A stretch of 16,278 nt of DNA from SKPH01 sp051748565. Lineage in GTDB: Bacteria > Bacillota > Dethiobacteria > DTU022. The translations under genes and the position numbers were made by a program. Shown in pieces: positions 8,323 to 15,322 of the stretch. Where the stretch lies: NCBI GenBank assembly GCA_051748565.1, contig JBNJHN010000046.1:1-16278 (forward strand). The letters are read 5' to 3'. The number at the start of each line of letters is the position of its first letter. The first letter of the stretch is position 1. Under the pieces are notes generated by a model. That model saw only the letters and a list, made by a program, of their open reading frames with translations, searched no databases and was not told the origin of the DNA.

Positions 8323-9589
8323 TTCTTAATCCTCCATTTGGAAACAAGGCTGCCGGTATATCCTCAAAACTTTTTAATGTTACAGCACCTTCCTCGACCA
8401 GATGCTTGAGGAACGCCAGGGCTTTGCCGCTGTAATCACGATTCTGAACACCTTCCAGGTCAATAATATAAACCGGTTTACCTTCTTTCAAAACAGTTTC
8501 CACTTCGGCAACAACAGGCAGGTTTCCTTCACCAAATGGTATCGGCGGTACAATGACCGCCTCTGCACTGCGCATTAGTTTTAAATGATCTTTCCTGTGC
8601 TCGCTGCTCATTTTAGTGAAGGGGGGAACTATAATTACCGGAAACCCATTAAAGTGAGCAAACCGACAACTGCTGTCCTGTTCTGAAACCGGTCCCACGG
8701 AGAGGCGGTAACCTTTTTGATTGAGCAGTTCCAGTGTGGGAAGAGCTTCTTCTCCTCCGCCAATTACATGCACCGCCGGTCCGCCGTTTTTACGATTATC
8801 GCAGGGGCTCCCCCTGACCACGCTGACCTGTAGAACACCGTGCAGGGGATGACGGAAGGTTGAAGCAGGCACTCCGTAAGAATTCTGTATGTTTTCAGCA
8901 GTAATGACCTCTTCAGCCCGGCCGACAGCCAGAACCCTGCCGCCTGAAAGCAAAATAAAACGGTTGAAATGATGCACCGCCAGGTTTATATCATGTATAG
9001 CAGCAATTACCGTTATACCCTGTTCACGATTAAGACGGGCGGCCAGTTCGAGCAGCATGGATTGGTAGCCTATGTCAAGATTTGCCGTCGGTTCATCTAA
9101 TATTAGTGCTTCCGGCTGCTGGCAAACTGCCCTTGCAATAATCACCCTCTGTTTCTCCCCGCCACTTAAAGCGGCAATTGAACGATTAGACAGGTGTGAT
9201 ACGCCGGTCATCTCCATCGAACGTTTAACTATATCCCTGTCCTGCTGTTCCTCTTTTTGAAAGCGTTTCAAATATGGAAAGCGACCCATCATCACAATCT
9301 CTTCTACTGTAAAATCGAAATCAGCAGTCGTTTCCTGGGGCACTACAGCCATCTGGCGGGCAGCCTCTTTACTGTTAAACTGCCTTAGCTCACGGCCGTC
9401 AAGCAAAATATTGCCACCAGTCGGCTGCAGGATACGGCTGATACAACGCAAGAGGGTAGATTTGCCGGCACCATTTGCTCCAAGAAGGGCTACCAGATCA
9501 CCACGCTGTACTTTAAACTCTGTGCCATCCAGAACCGGATGGGTATCATAAGTTAATTTTAAATCGTGAACATCGATATTTAAACCCAT
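8315..9589 (-). CDS. btuD: Corrinoid ABC transporter ATPase with an extra C-terminal domain
   Basis: This 424-residue protein has two parts. Residues 1 to about 255 are a FepC/BtuD-type ABC ATPase: Walker A GANGAGKST at 37-45, a Q-loop in VVPQE, the signature LSGGEKQRV near 142, Walker B ILDEPTANLD near 165, and the H-loop AAIHDINLA. It powers import by BtuC and BtuF from the cytoplasmic face. Residues from about 258 to the end form a further domain of about 165 residues that ordinary BtuD lacks. It has VHVIGGGEEALPTLELLNQKGY, a P-F segment IIVPPFTKMS, and EAVIVPPIPFGEGNLP, which suggests an alternating alpha/beta, Rossmann-like fold. I cannot name this domain. Corrinoid rather than siderophore transport is inferred from the riboswitch and neighbours. 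A GGAGGA site from the end of btuC precedes the ATG. Confidence 0.9.
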   Translation of the reverse strand: MGLNIDVHDLKLTYDTHPVLDGTEFKVQRGDLVALLGANGAGKSTLLRCISRILQPTGGNILLDGRELRQFNSKEAARQMAVVPQETTADFDFTVEEIVMMGRFPYLKRFQKEEQQDRDIVKRSMEMTGVSHLSNRSIAALSGGEKQRVIIARAVCQQPEALILDEPTANLDIGYQSMLLELAARLNREQGITVIAAIHDINLAVHHFNRFILLSGGRVLAVGRAEEVITAENIQNSYGVPASTFRHPLHGVLQVSVVRGSPCDNRKNGGPAVHVIGGGEEALPTLELLNQKGYRLSVGPVSEQDSSCRFAHFNGFPVIIVPPFTKMSSEHRKDHLKLMRSAEAVIVPPIPFGEGNLPVVAEVETVLKEGKPVYIIDLEGVQNRDYSGKALAFLKHLVEEGAVTLKSFEDIPAALFPNGGLRNG

Positions 9590-9594
9590 CTGTC

Positions 9595-10701
9595 CTATCC
9601 TCCCCCGCCGAAGTAACGCAGTTTCCTGCGTTTTTTTAACAGGTAAACAAACATGGGTGCCCCAATCAGGGCGGTAATGATACCGACCGGAAGTTCCGAA
9701 GGGGCAATTACAATCCTGGCCAGGGTATCAGTAGCTATCAGCAAAGAAGCCCCAAGCAGAGCCGAAGCGGGAATCAGGAAGCGATGATCAGGCCCGGCAA
9801 CCAGTCGCACAAAATGCGGAACGACCAAGCCGACAAAACCTATAATCCCACTGGTTGACACAGCCGCCGCAACTAACAATGAGGCACCCACCAGTAAAAT
9901 CTTTTTGACCACTTCCGTATTGACGCCTAAATGGCTCGCTGTTTCTTCTCCAAGCAGCATTGCATTCAGTTCACGAGAGAAAAGGCTGACACAAATATAA
10001 CCGGTCAGGGCATAGGGAACCATTACAACAACCTGCTGCCATGTGGCACCACCCAGGCCGCCCATCATCCAGAAAATAACCATATGCAGTTTCTCCCCGG
10101 CAAAGTAAGTAAGTAGTGATACAAGGGCAGAAAGAAATGCACTGACGGCAATTCCGGCTAACAGCAGGGTCATAACAGGTACAGCCCTGCCCACCCGGGC
10201 CATGCTGTAAACAATGATCATAGTCGAAATCCCGCCGGCAAAAGCAAATAGCGGGACCGCACCAAATCCTCCCAGGGTCAGGCTGAAACCTCCCAGCATG
10301 GCAAAAACAGCCCCCAGGGCAGCTCCGGAAGATATCCCAATCACATAAGGATCGGCCATGGGGTTACGGAAAAGTCCCTGGAAAACCGCTCCGGCAACGG
10401 CAAGCGAGCTTCCCACCGCTGCCGCCAATAAAACCCGGGGGGCACGGATCTGCAGTATAATATCCCGGTAAACCGGTGCAATTTCCACTGCAGTCCGCGG
10501 TTCGTAAAAAGGTAGGGCATCAAAAAGAATAGTAAATACGCTTCTCCACCCTATCGCAACCGCACCCCAAACCATTGCGCTAATAAGCAAGAAACAAAGC
10601 ATTGCCATCAGGACAACCATGAAAAGCGGCTTCGTAATCCCTGAGGCGCCGGTTATTTTTGGTTTTATTCCTAATTCAATCGACGTTTTGATTAACCTCA
10701 C
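9595..10701 (-). CDS. btuC: Corrinoid ABC transporter permease, FecCD/BtuC family
   Basis: The 368-residue protein is very hydrophobic, with roughly nine to ten membrane segments, and carries the FecCD family hallmark LAVAGAVFQGLFRNPMADPY followed by GISSGAALGAV near residues 105-135. Late in the protein are GIIGFVGLVVPHFVR and a basic C-terminal tail. It would form the dimeric channel through which corrinoid passes from BtuF, driven by BtuD. The start is uncertain: GTG at 10701 has only a poor ribosome site (GGGTAA), and the first 27 residues are hydrophilic and not clearly conserved, so a start closer to the first membrane segment is possible. The gap to btuF is 33 bases and to btuD 5 bases. 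Family members also move haem or iron-siderophores; the B12 riboswitch argues for corrinoid. Confidence 0.92.
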   Translation of the reverse strand: MRLIKTSIELGIKPKITGASGITKPLFMVVLMAMLCFLLISAMVWGAVAIGWRSVFTILFDALPFYEPRTAVEIAPVYRDIILQIRAPRVLLAAAVGSSLAVAGAVFQGLFRNPMADPYVIGISSGAALGAVFAMLGGFSLTLGGFGAVPLFAFAGGISTMIIVYSMARVGRAVPVMTLLLAGIAVSAFLSALVSLLTYFAGEKLHMVIFWMMGGLGGATWQQVVVMVPYALTGYICVSLFSRELNAMLLGEETASHLGVNTEVVKKILLVGASLLVAAAVSTSGIIGFVGLVVPHFVRLVAGPDHRFLIPASALLGASLLIATDTLARIVIAPSELPVGIITALIGAPMFVYLLKKRRKLRYFGGGG

Positions 10702-10734
10702 TTACCCATATTCTGAGTTCAGGGTGTAACCAAT

Positions 10735-11712
10735 CTAAAATAGCTCCGGATAAAAAATTCTCGCCGCCTCTTCAACCGCTTCGACAACACGCGGACCCGG
10801 ACGGGCAAAGGTATCATCAGATGCGGCATAGACTCTGCTTTCCTGAACGGCCGGCACACTTTCCCAACCGGGCCGACTTGTCATACCTTCGAGGACAAAA
10901 TCGGCTGTACCATGGTAATCGGGAAAGAGGATAATGTGGGGCTGCCTTTCCGCAACCACTTCGGCACTGATCTGCGGATAATTTTCATCGAGATCACCGA
11001 AGATATTAACCCCTCCGGCCAGCGATATTATTTCATTAATAAATGCGCCCCGGCCTGCACTCATCAGCGGGTCCGAATAGACCTCGTAATAAACACGAAC
11101 TTTATCATCGTTATCAATATCACCCACAACAGCTTCAACAGCCTGAATCCTCGCCTGCATCGAAGCAATCAACGCCTCACCGTTAGCTGAAACACCGGTA
11201 ACTTCAGCGACAAGAGACATGCTGGCATAAAGTTCCGCCAGCGAAGATGACTCAACCACCAAAACAGGTATACCCAAAGCTTCGAGCCTCGGCACCTCTT
11301 CTTCATGTATCGTTGAAGCCAGGATCATATCCGGTTCGAGTTCGACAATCTTCTCGATACTGGGGGTGGAAAAACCGCCAATAATATCTTTTTCGAGTGC
11401 TTCCGGAGGATAATTACAAAACTCGGTTACACCAACAATACGGTCACCGAGCCCCAGGGCAAAAGCCACTTCCGTATTGCTCGGAGAAAGCGAGATAATC
11501 CTTTGTGGGATTCCTTCTATTATAACTTCCCTTCCCATCTGGTCTGTAACAACAACAGTACCATCTGCTTCTGCGGATTCATCCGTTCCACCTGTTTCAA
11601 CAACTTCAGTCTCTTCGTCAACTTCAAACGTACCTTCGTCCGGACCACACCCGGCAAGAAGCAGCAGACAGACTAGCGTGCTCAGCAGAACAAACAACAA
11701 ACTTTTTTTCAT
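10735..11712 (-). CDS. btuF: Corrinoid-binding lipoprotein of the B12 ABC transporter
   Basis: This 325-residue exported lipoprotein starts with a KK-plus-hydrophobic signal and the lipobox LLAGC, with lipidation at C22, so it is probably anchored to the outer face of the membrane. Residues 23-50 are a strongly acidic linker. The rest is a class III periplasmic-binding fold: VVTDQMGREVIIEGIPQRIISL opens the domain, then EVAFALGLGDRIVGVTEFCNYP, a central helix, and VYYEVYSDPLMSAGRGAFINEI and RPGPRVVEAVEEAARIFYPELF at the end. It should capture cobalamin or cobinamide and pass it to BtuC. It is the first gene of the operon, behind the riboswitch, with AGGAGAGG seven bases upstream (11719-11726). 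Haem or siderophore binding is possible by family but unlikely given the regulation. Confidence 0.93.
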   Translation of the reverse strand: MKKSLLFVLLSTLVCLLLLAGCGPDEGTFEVDEETEVVETGGTDESAEADGTVVVTDQMGREVIIEGIPQRIISLSPSNTEVAFALGLGDRIVGVTEFCNYPPEALEKDIIGGFSTPSIEKIVELEPDMILASTIHEEEVPRLEALGIPVLVVESSSLAELYASMSLVAEVTGVSANGEALIASMQARIQAVEAVVGDIDNDDKVRVYYEVYSDPLMSAGRGAFINEIISLAGGVNIFGDLDENYPQISAEVVAERQPHIILFPDYHGTADFVLEGMTSRPGWESVPAVQESRVYAASDDTFARPGPRVVEAVEEAARIFYPELF

Positions 11713-11785
11713 CTTTTACCTCTCCTGTCTTAGGTTAATTTAGTTCCGCCCCTTACCGGTGAAAACCGAAGTTTTATCTTAATAC

Positions 11786-11815
11786 AAAAAAACCACGGCA
11801 AAACGTGGTTTTTAC
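11786..11815 (-). terminator. Intrinsic terminator of the riboswitch expression platform
   Basis: On the minus strand the arms at 11804-11813 and 11788-11797 can form a 10-bp stem (AAAAACCACG with CGTGGTTTTT) around a 6-base loop, ending in a run of eight U. It lies about 40 bases after the riboswitch core and 75 bases before the btuF start. This placement points to transcription attenuation: when adenosylcobalamin is bound the terminator should form. The competing antiterminator could not be drawn with certainty. Confidence 0.88.
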
Positions 11816-11852
11816 CCCGCATTACCCTTTCACCCGAAGGGGATAAGCGCGC

Positions 11853-12004
11853 TGTCAGGCAGGTCTCCTGGCTCGTGTTCACTGCACCCCCTGCCTTCCC
11901 GGTTCTTTCAAACCAGTGGCTCTAAGGAGGCAACTCCCACTTACAGTGGCGGGACCGCGCCGGAATTTAACCGGCTTCCCTTTTCAGTCAATTGACACCT
12001 GACA
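11853..12004 (-). ncRNA. Cobalamin (adenosylcobalamin) riboswitch
   Basis: Read on the minus strand, the element shows the conserved blocks in the right order: GGGAAGCCGGTTAAATTCCGG near the 5' end, GGTCCCGCCACTGTAAGTGGGAG in the core, the B12 box AGCCACTGG near 11912-11920, ACCGGGAAGGCAGGGGG, and GAGCCAGGAGACCTGCC near the 3' end. The ends pair as a 7-bp P1 stem: UGUCAGG at 12004-11998 with CCUGACA at 11859-11853. It lies between the promoter and a terminator and reads into btuF, so it should switch off B12 uptake and late synthesis when cofactor is plentiful. Confidence 0.97.
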
Positions 12005-12028
12005 AGCTCTTATTTGATTGTCTCAGAT

Positions 12029-12057
12029 ATTATAGCATGCTATTAATGGATTGTCGA
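12029..12057 (-). promoter_or_regulatory. Sigma-A-type promoter for the B12 operon
   Basis: On the minus strand TCGACA (12057-12052, one mismatch to TTGACA) and a perfect TATAAT (12034-12029) are separated by exactly 17 bases. Transcription should begin near 12022, just before the riboswitch P1 strand at 12004. Together with the riboswitch and terminator, this accounts for most of the 390-base gene-free stretch 11713-12102. Confidence 0.82.
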
Positions 12058-12102
12058 CCTGAATGAAGGGCCAACTGTTATACAAATTAGCAATTTTTCA
12101 GG

Positions 12103-13053
12103 CTAAATTCTTTGAGAAACTTTAATTTTATTAATTTCATCCGCATGAGCCATAATCGGTTCTTTCAAAACTCCAAGGTTGGCAAGGGTGAAAATTACCA
12201 GGGCAGCCCAGATTAAACAGAAGCTGAGAAAGTGATAAAATGAAAAGTATTCTTTAAAGATAACAACTCCTAAAAAGAGATTAATCGAAGGGGCTATGTA
12301 TTGTAAAAACCCCATCATTGAAAAGGTCGTATTTTCAATTCCTTTCGCATATAAAAATAAGGGGATTGCGGTGATAATACCAGTACCGGCCAGGATTATT
12401 ATTGTCAAAGTCGGGGCCGTATTCATTGCCCCTGCGCCATTTAGCTCTAAATTAATTATAAAGGTCAGGGCGATAGGCAGGACGATAAAGGTCTCCAAAA
12501 CCAGGCCGGCAACAGGATCAATCTTGATCATTTTTTTAATTAAGCCGTAAAGGGCAAATGTAGCGGCAAGAAACAAGGCTATCCAGGGGATCCTTCCATA
12601 CTGTACAGTTATAAGCAGCACACCCGAAGCTGCCAGAATCAACGCCGCAAGCTGCCACCGGCTTAGCTTCTCTTTTAAAACAACCACTCCGAGAAGGACT
12701 ACGACCAGGGGGTTTATAAAATAACCCATACTGGCCTCAATGACATGATTTGTGTTTATAGCAAAAATATAAACAAACCAGTTTATGCTTATTATAAATC
12801 CACAGCAGAAAATTAATAACAGCTTTTTTTTATTATTCAGAACTGAACCCAGGGCTTTCCATCCACCCGTAAACATAACAATCAAAGTAACAAAAATAAA
12901 AGACCATAAAATTCGATGGGCAAGAATTTCCAGGGCGGGAATTATCTGCAGAAGTTTCCAGTAAAGCGGCAGCACCCCCCATGCCGTGTAAGCTGCAATC
13001 CCAAAGAAGATGCCCGCTTTATTTTGATCTATGCCTTTTACTGTAATTCTCAT
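12103..13053 (-). CDS. rarD: RarD-type EamA/DMT permease
   Basis: The 316-residue protein has about ten hydrophobic segments and the RarD subgroup pattern: AAYTAWGVLPLYWKLL near the N-terminus, EILAHRILWSF, INWFVYIFAINTNHVIEASMGYFINP near residues 90-115, and MGFLQYIAPSINLFLGV late in the chain. EamA proteins are drug/metabolite exporters; the true substrate of RarD proteins is not settled, although the Escherichia coli gene is listed as chloramphenicol-sensitive. The start ATG at 13053 follows AGGAG at about 8 bases. It lies between the B12 promoter and the DUF134 gene, in the same direction, with no clear functional link to either. No terminator is visible between its stop and the B12 promoter, so read-through into the riboswitch region is possible. 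Confidence 0.9.
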   Translation of the reverse strand: MRITVKGIDQNKAGIFFGIAAYTAWGVLPLYWKLLQIIPALEILAHRILWSFIFVTLIVMFTGGWKALGSVLNNKKKLLLIFCCGFIISINWFVYIFAINTNHVIEASMGYFINPLVVVLLGVVVLKEKLSRWQLAALILAASGVLLITVQYGRIPWIALFLAATFALYGLIKKMIKIDPVAGLVLETFIVLPIALTFIINLELNGAGAMNTAPTLTIIILAGTGIITAIPLFLYAKGIENTTFSMMGFLQYIAPSINLFLGVVIFKEYFSFYHFLSFCLIWAALVIFTLANLGVLKEPIMAHADEINKIKVSQRI

Positions 13054-13065
13054 TCAGATACTCCT

Positions 13066-13100
13066 TAAAAAAATAAGCCAAAAGATAACTATAGCTTATT
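13066..13100 (-). terminator. Possible weak terminator after the DUF134 gene
   Basis: On the minus strand AATAAGC (13100-13094) can pair with GCTTATT (13078-13072) across a 15-base loop, followed by a run of T that reaches into the ribosome site of rarD. The stem has only two GC pairs and a long loop, so it may be leaky or not functional. Confidence 0.35.
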
Positions 13101-13134
13101 ACTTCAATTGCAGATTGGCAAGGAATTTTATTGG

Positions 13135-13515
13135 TTAACTTCTGCATTCGGGGCATTCTTCTTGTTTACCCTGATTGCCGGCTCTGAACCTCCGGCGGCG
13201 GCAGTGTGGACAGATCGCTTCACCTTCAAGGGCATAGGGACCACCGTGTATACGCAAAGCTTTACCCTCTATAATTGCCCGGGTCATTTTTTCACGAGCT
13301 GAAACGAGGATGCGCTGCAGGGTACTCTGGGCTATATTCATCCTGGCGGCACAATCATGCTGCTCAAGCTTTTCAATATCTTTCAAGCGCAGCGCTTCCA
13401 CCTCATCTACGGTGAGTACGATCTCATCGAGCAAAGGCATGGGAATACCTGTTGGTTTAAAATAAGTATATCTGGGCATTGCGCTAATCCGGCGCGGCTT
13501 AAATGGACGGGGCAT
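13135..13515 (-). CDS. DUF134 (UPF0251) helix-turn-helix, zinc-ribbon protein
   Basis: This 126-residue protein opens with MPRPFKPRRI and FKPTGIPMP, both typical of DUF134. It continues with a sigma-70-region-4-like helix-turn-helix, VDEVEALRLKDIEKLEQHDCAARMNIAQSTLQRIL, at about residues 37-72, where QSTLQRIL would be the recognition helix. The C-terminus has two CxxC pairs (CPHC and CPEC), a likely zinc or iron site. DUF134 proteins are predicted DNA-binding regulators, often beside NifX-like and MinD/Mrp ATPase genes in anaerobes. The gene lies 77 bases after the second ATPase in the same direction and may be the last gene of that cluster. The ATG is preceded by GAGGAG at about 9 bases. The family call is firm; the regulatory role and target are inferred. 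Confidence 0.92.
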   Translation of the reverse strand: MPRPFKPRRISAMPRYTYFKPTGIPMPLLDEIVLTVDEVEALRLKDIEKLEQHDCAARMNIAQSTLQRILVSAREKMTRAIIEGKALRIHGGPYALEGEAICPHCRRRRFRAGNQGKQEECPECRS

Positions 13516-13592
13516 AATTTAAACTCCTCTAAACTTATTGTATGATTCATTTATTCTAACAAAATGGGTTAATAAATACAACTAATTTTACA

Positions 13593-14456
13593 CTAACAGA
13601 AAGACTTAAAAGAGTTCCAAATTTGACCGATCCGCCTGGAAAGTGGTCCGTTGCTATATTCAACCAGCGGTATTCCCCTGACCATTGCTTCAACAAAATC
13701 CCTGTTAAATGGAATCTTGCCGACGACAGCAATTTCTTCTTCCTGACAATACTTTTCAATGGCACCGGATTGAACTTTGCCCAGATCAAAACGATTTATA
13801 CACACTGCCGCTTTTACCCCAAAATGCTTACAAACGGCCAGGACCCTTTCCAGGTCATGAATTCCTGAAACTGTCGGCTCCGTTACGATCAAAGCAGCAT
13901 CGACTCCGGAAAGTGATGCAATTACAGGGCAGCCAATCCCGGGAGGGCCATCGATAATCAGGTACTCTTTGCACTTTGCTTCCGCTATCTCCTGGGCCTT
14001 ATTGCGGATTGTCGTAACCAGCTTGCCTGAATTTTCTTCGGCAATTCCTAAACGGGCATGCACCAGGATTCCATAAGGAGTTTCAGAAACAAACCATCTG
14101 CCTGATAACCTTTCCTGCAGATGCACCGCATTATGAGGACAGGCATAGAAACAAAATCCACATCCCTCGCAGGATACAGGATTGACAATGTAATCCTCAG
14201 ATATTGCCGAAAAGCGGCACAATTCCCGGCACAGGCCGCAGTTTTCACAATTTCCAGGATCGATCACGGCAACCTTAGATGCCCGGAAATCATATTCTTC
14301 GACCAGTATGGGATTTGTAATTAAACTAAGGTTTGCTGCATCGACATCTCCATCTACCAGGACCGCTTCTTGATCAGCAAGTGCTGCAAAACAGCCTACG
14401 AGTGATGTCTTACCTGTGCCACCCTTACCGCTTATGACAGTCATTTTTTTGATCAT
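13593..14456 (-). CDS. MinD-superfamily ATPase with inserted ferredoxin domain (second copy)
   Basis: A 287-residue protein of the COG1149 type. The N-terminus has a deviant Walker A, SGKGGTGKTS, at residues 9-18, and VDGDVDAANLSL follows as the A'-type motif. Two [4Fe-4S] motifs interrupt the ATPase: CENCGLCRELC at about 70-80 and CEGCGFCFYAC at about 100-110. The ATPase resumes with IIDGPPGIGCPV (switch II), IVTEPT and CINRFD. Such proteins are thought to assemble or transfer metal-sulfur clusters, or to couple ATP to electron transfer, as in the ORP complex of Desulfovibrio, where two of them are present. It starts at an ATG that overlaps the stop of the preceding paralogue by 4 bases (ATGA), so the two are probably made in equal amounts and may form a heterodimer. 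The exact job is unknown. Confidence 0.93.
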   Translation of the reverse strand: MIKKMTVISGKGGTGKTSLVGCFAALADQEAVLVDGDVDAANLSLITNPILVEEYDFRASKVAVIDPGNCENCGLCRELCRFSAISEDYIVNPVSCEGCGFCFYACPHNAVHLQERLSGRWFVSETPYGILVHARLGIAEENSGKLVTTIRNKAQEIAEAKCKEYLIIDGPPGIGCPVIASLSGVDAALIVTEPTVSGIHDLERVLAVCKHFGVKAAVCINRFDLGKVQSGAIEKYCQEEEIAVVGKIPFNRDFVEAMVRGIPLVEYSNGPLSRRIGQIWNSFKSFC

Positions 14457-15307
14457 TCCAGAGGCTCCTTCTGCAGCTCAATAATACGATCAAATAGATC
14501 ACGAAACAGTATTCGCCATGCGGGCAGGTGTAATACAACTGGTTCTCCCCGGGCATACAATCTGGCCAGGTTTTTATCCCAGGGTATTTTCTGCAGCACC
14601 GGAAGGGTGTTTTTTCGGCAATATTCCTCCACCCCACCATCACCGATATCACAACGGTTAATAATAACCCCTGCCGGAATACCCAGCTTTGAAACCATCT
14701 GAAAAGCAAGATCAAGGTCATTTAAACCAAATGGAGTCGGTTCGGTCACCAGGAGGCAAAAATCGCTCCCGTTTACAGCGGTTACAACCGGGCATGATGT
14801 TCCCGGCGGGGCATCAATGATCGTAATAGCTTCAGGCATACCCAGCCGCCTGACCGCATTAATCAATGGCGGTGACATTGCCTCTCCCGGATTTAAACGA
14901 CCATGGGTAAAAATCATGCCGTAAGCTGTGCCGCTTTCGATAATACCAATCGAACGTTTGAATTCTGTTATTGCTTTTTCAGGGCACAGATAAGCACAAC
15001 TGCCACAGCCATGACAGAGCTCAGGTAAAACCATAACCTGATCCTGAAATACAGCCAGGGCATTAAAAGCACAAACTTCTGCACAACGACCGCAAAAATT
15101 ACATTTTTCAAGGTTTATAGAAGGCACCGGGATCCCGACATATGCTTTATCGCTAAATTCGGGTTTTAAAAAAAGATGGGCGTTCGGTTCTTCCACATCG
15201 CAGTCGAGGAATTGGATATTTTGTTGTTCCAGGGCCAGGGCCAGATTAATCGCCACGGTAGTTTTCCCGGTGCCACCCTTACCGCTGGCAATCGCCAGGT
15301 TAATCAT
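14453..15307 (-). CDS. MinD-superfamily ATPase with inserted ferredoxin domain (first copy)
   Basis: This 284-residue paralogue of the next gene has the same layout: Walker A SGKGGTGKTT at residues 8-17, LDCDVEEPNAHLFL, two cluster motifs CNFCGRCAEVC near 70 and CHGCGSCAYLC near 99, then IIDAPPGTSCPVV, LLVTEPTPFGLND and INRCDIGDGG. The two lysines of the deviant Walker A (GKGGTGKT) are those used by dimerising MinD/Mrp/NifH-like ATPases, where one reaches across to the partner's nucleotide. This supports a homo- or heterodimer holding four clusters. It starts 15 bases after the DUF5320 gene with AGGGG 7 bases before the ATG. Its substrate is not known; the NifX-like proteins upstream are the obvious candidates to receive or supply a cluster. 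Confidence 0.93.
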   Translation of the reverse strand: MINLAIASGKGGTGKTTVAINLALALEQQNIQFLDCDVEEPNAHLFLKPEFSDKAYVGIPVPSINLEKCNFCGRCAEVCAFNALAVFQDQVMVLPELCHGCGSCAYLCPEKAITEFKRSIGIIESGTAYGMIFTHGRLNPGEAMSPPLINAVRRLGMPEAITIIDAPPGTSCPVVTAVNGSDFCLLVTEPTPFGLNDLDLAFQMVSKLGIPAGVIINRCDIGDGGVEEYCRKNTLPVLQKIPWDKNLARLYARGEPVVLHLPAWRILFRDLFDRIIELQKEPLE

Positions 15308-15322
15308 CCGATCGCCCCTATT

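Noticed and set aside
8315..11712. Iron-siderophore or haem transporter (FepBCD type)
   Set aside because: The families are shared, but the riboswitch in front and B12 enzymes behind make corrinoid the likely substrate.
11987..11996. Perfect palindrome GTCAATTGAC as a possible operator
   Set aside because: It lies inside the 5' part of the riboswitch next to P1, downstream of the predicted transcription start, and is better explained as part of the RNA structure.
13108..13302. Plus-strand small frame opposite DUF134
   Set aside because: DUF134 on the minus strand is unmistakable over this stretch; the plus frame shows no family features.
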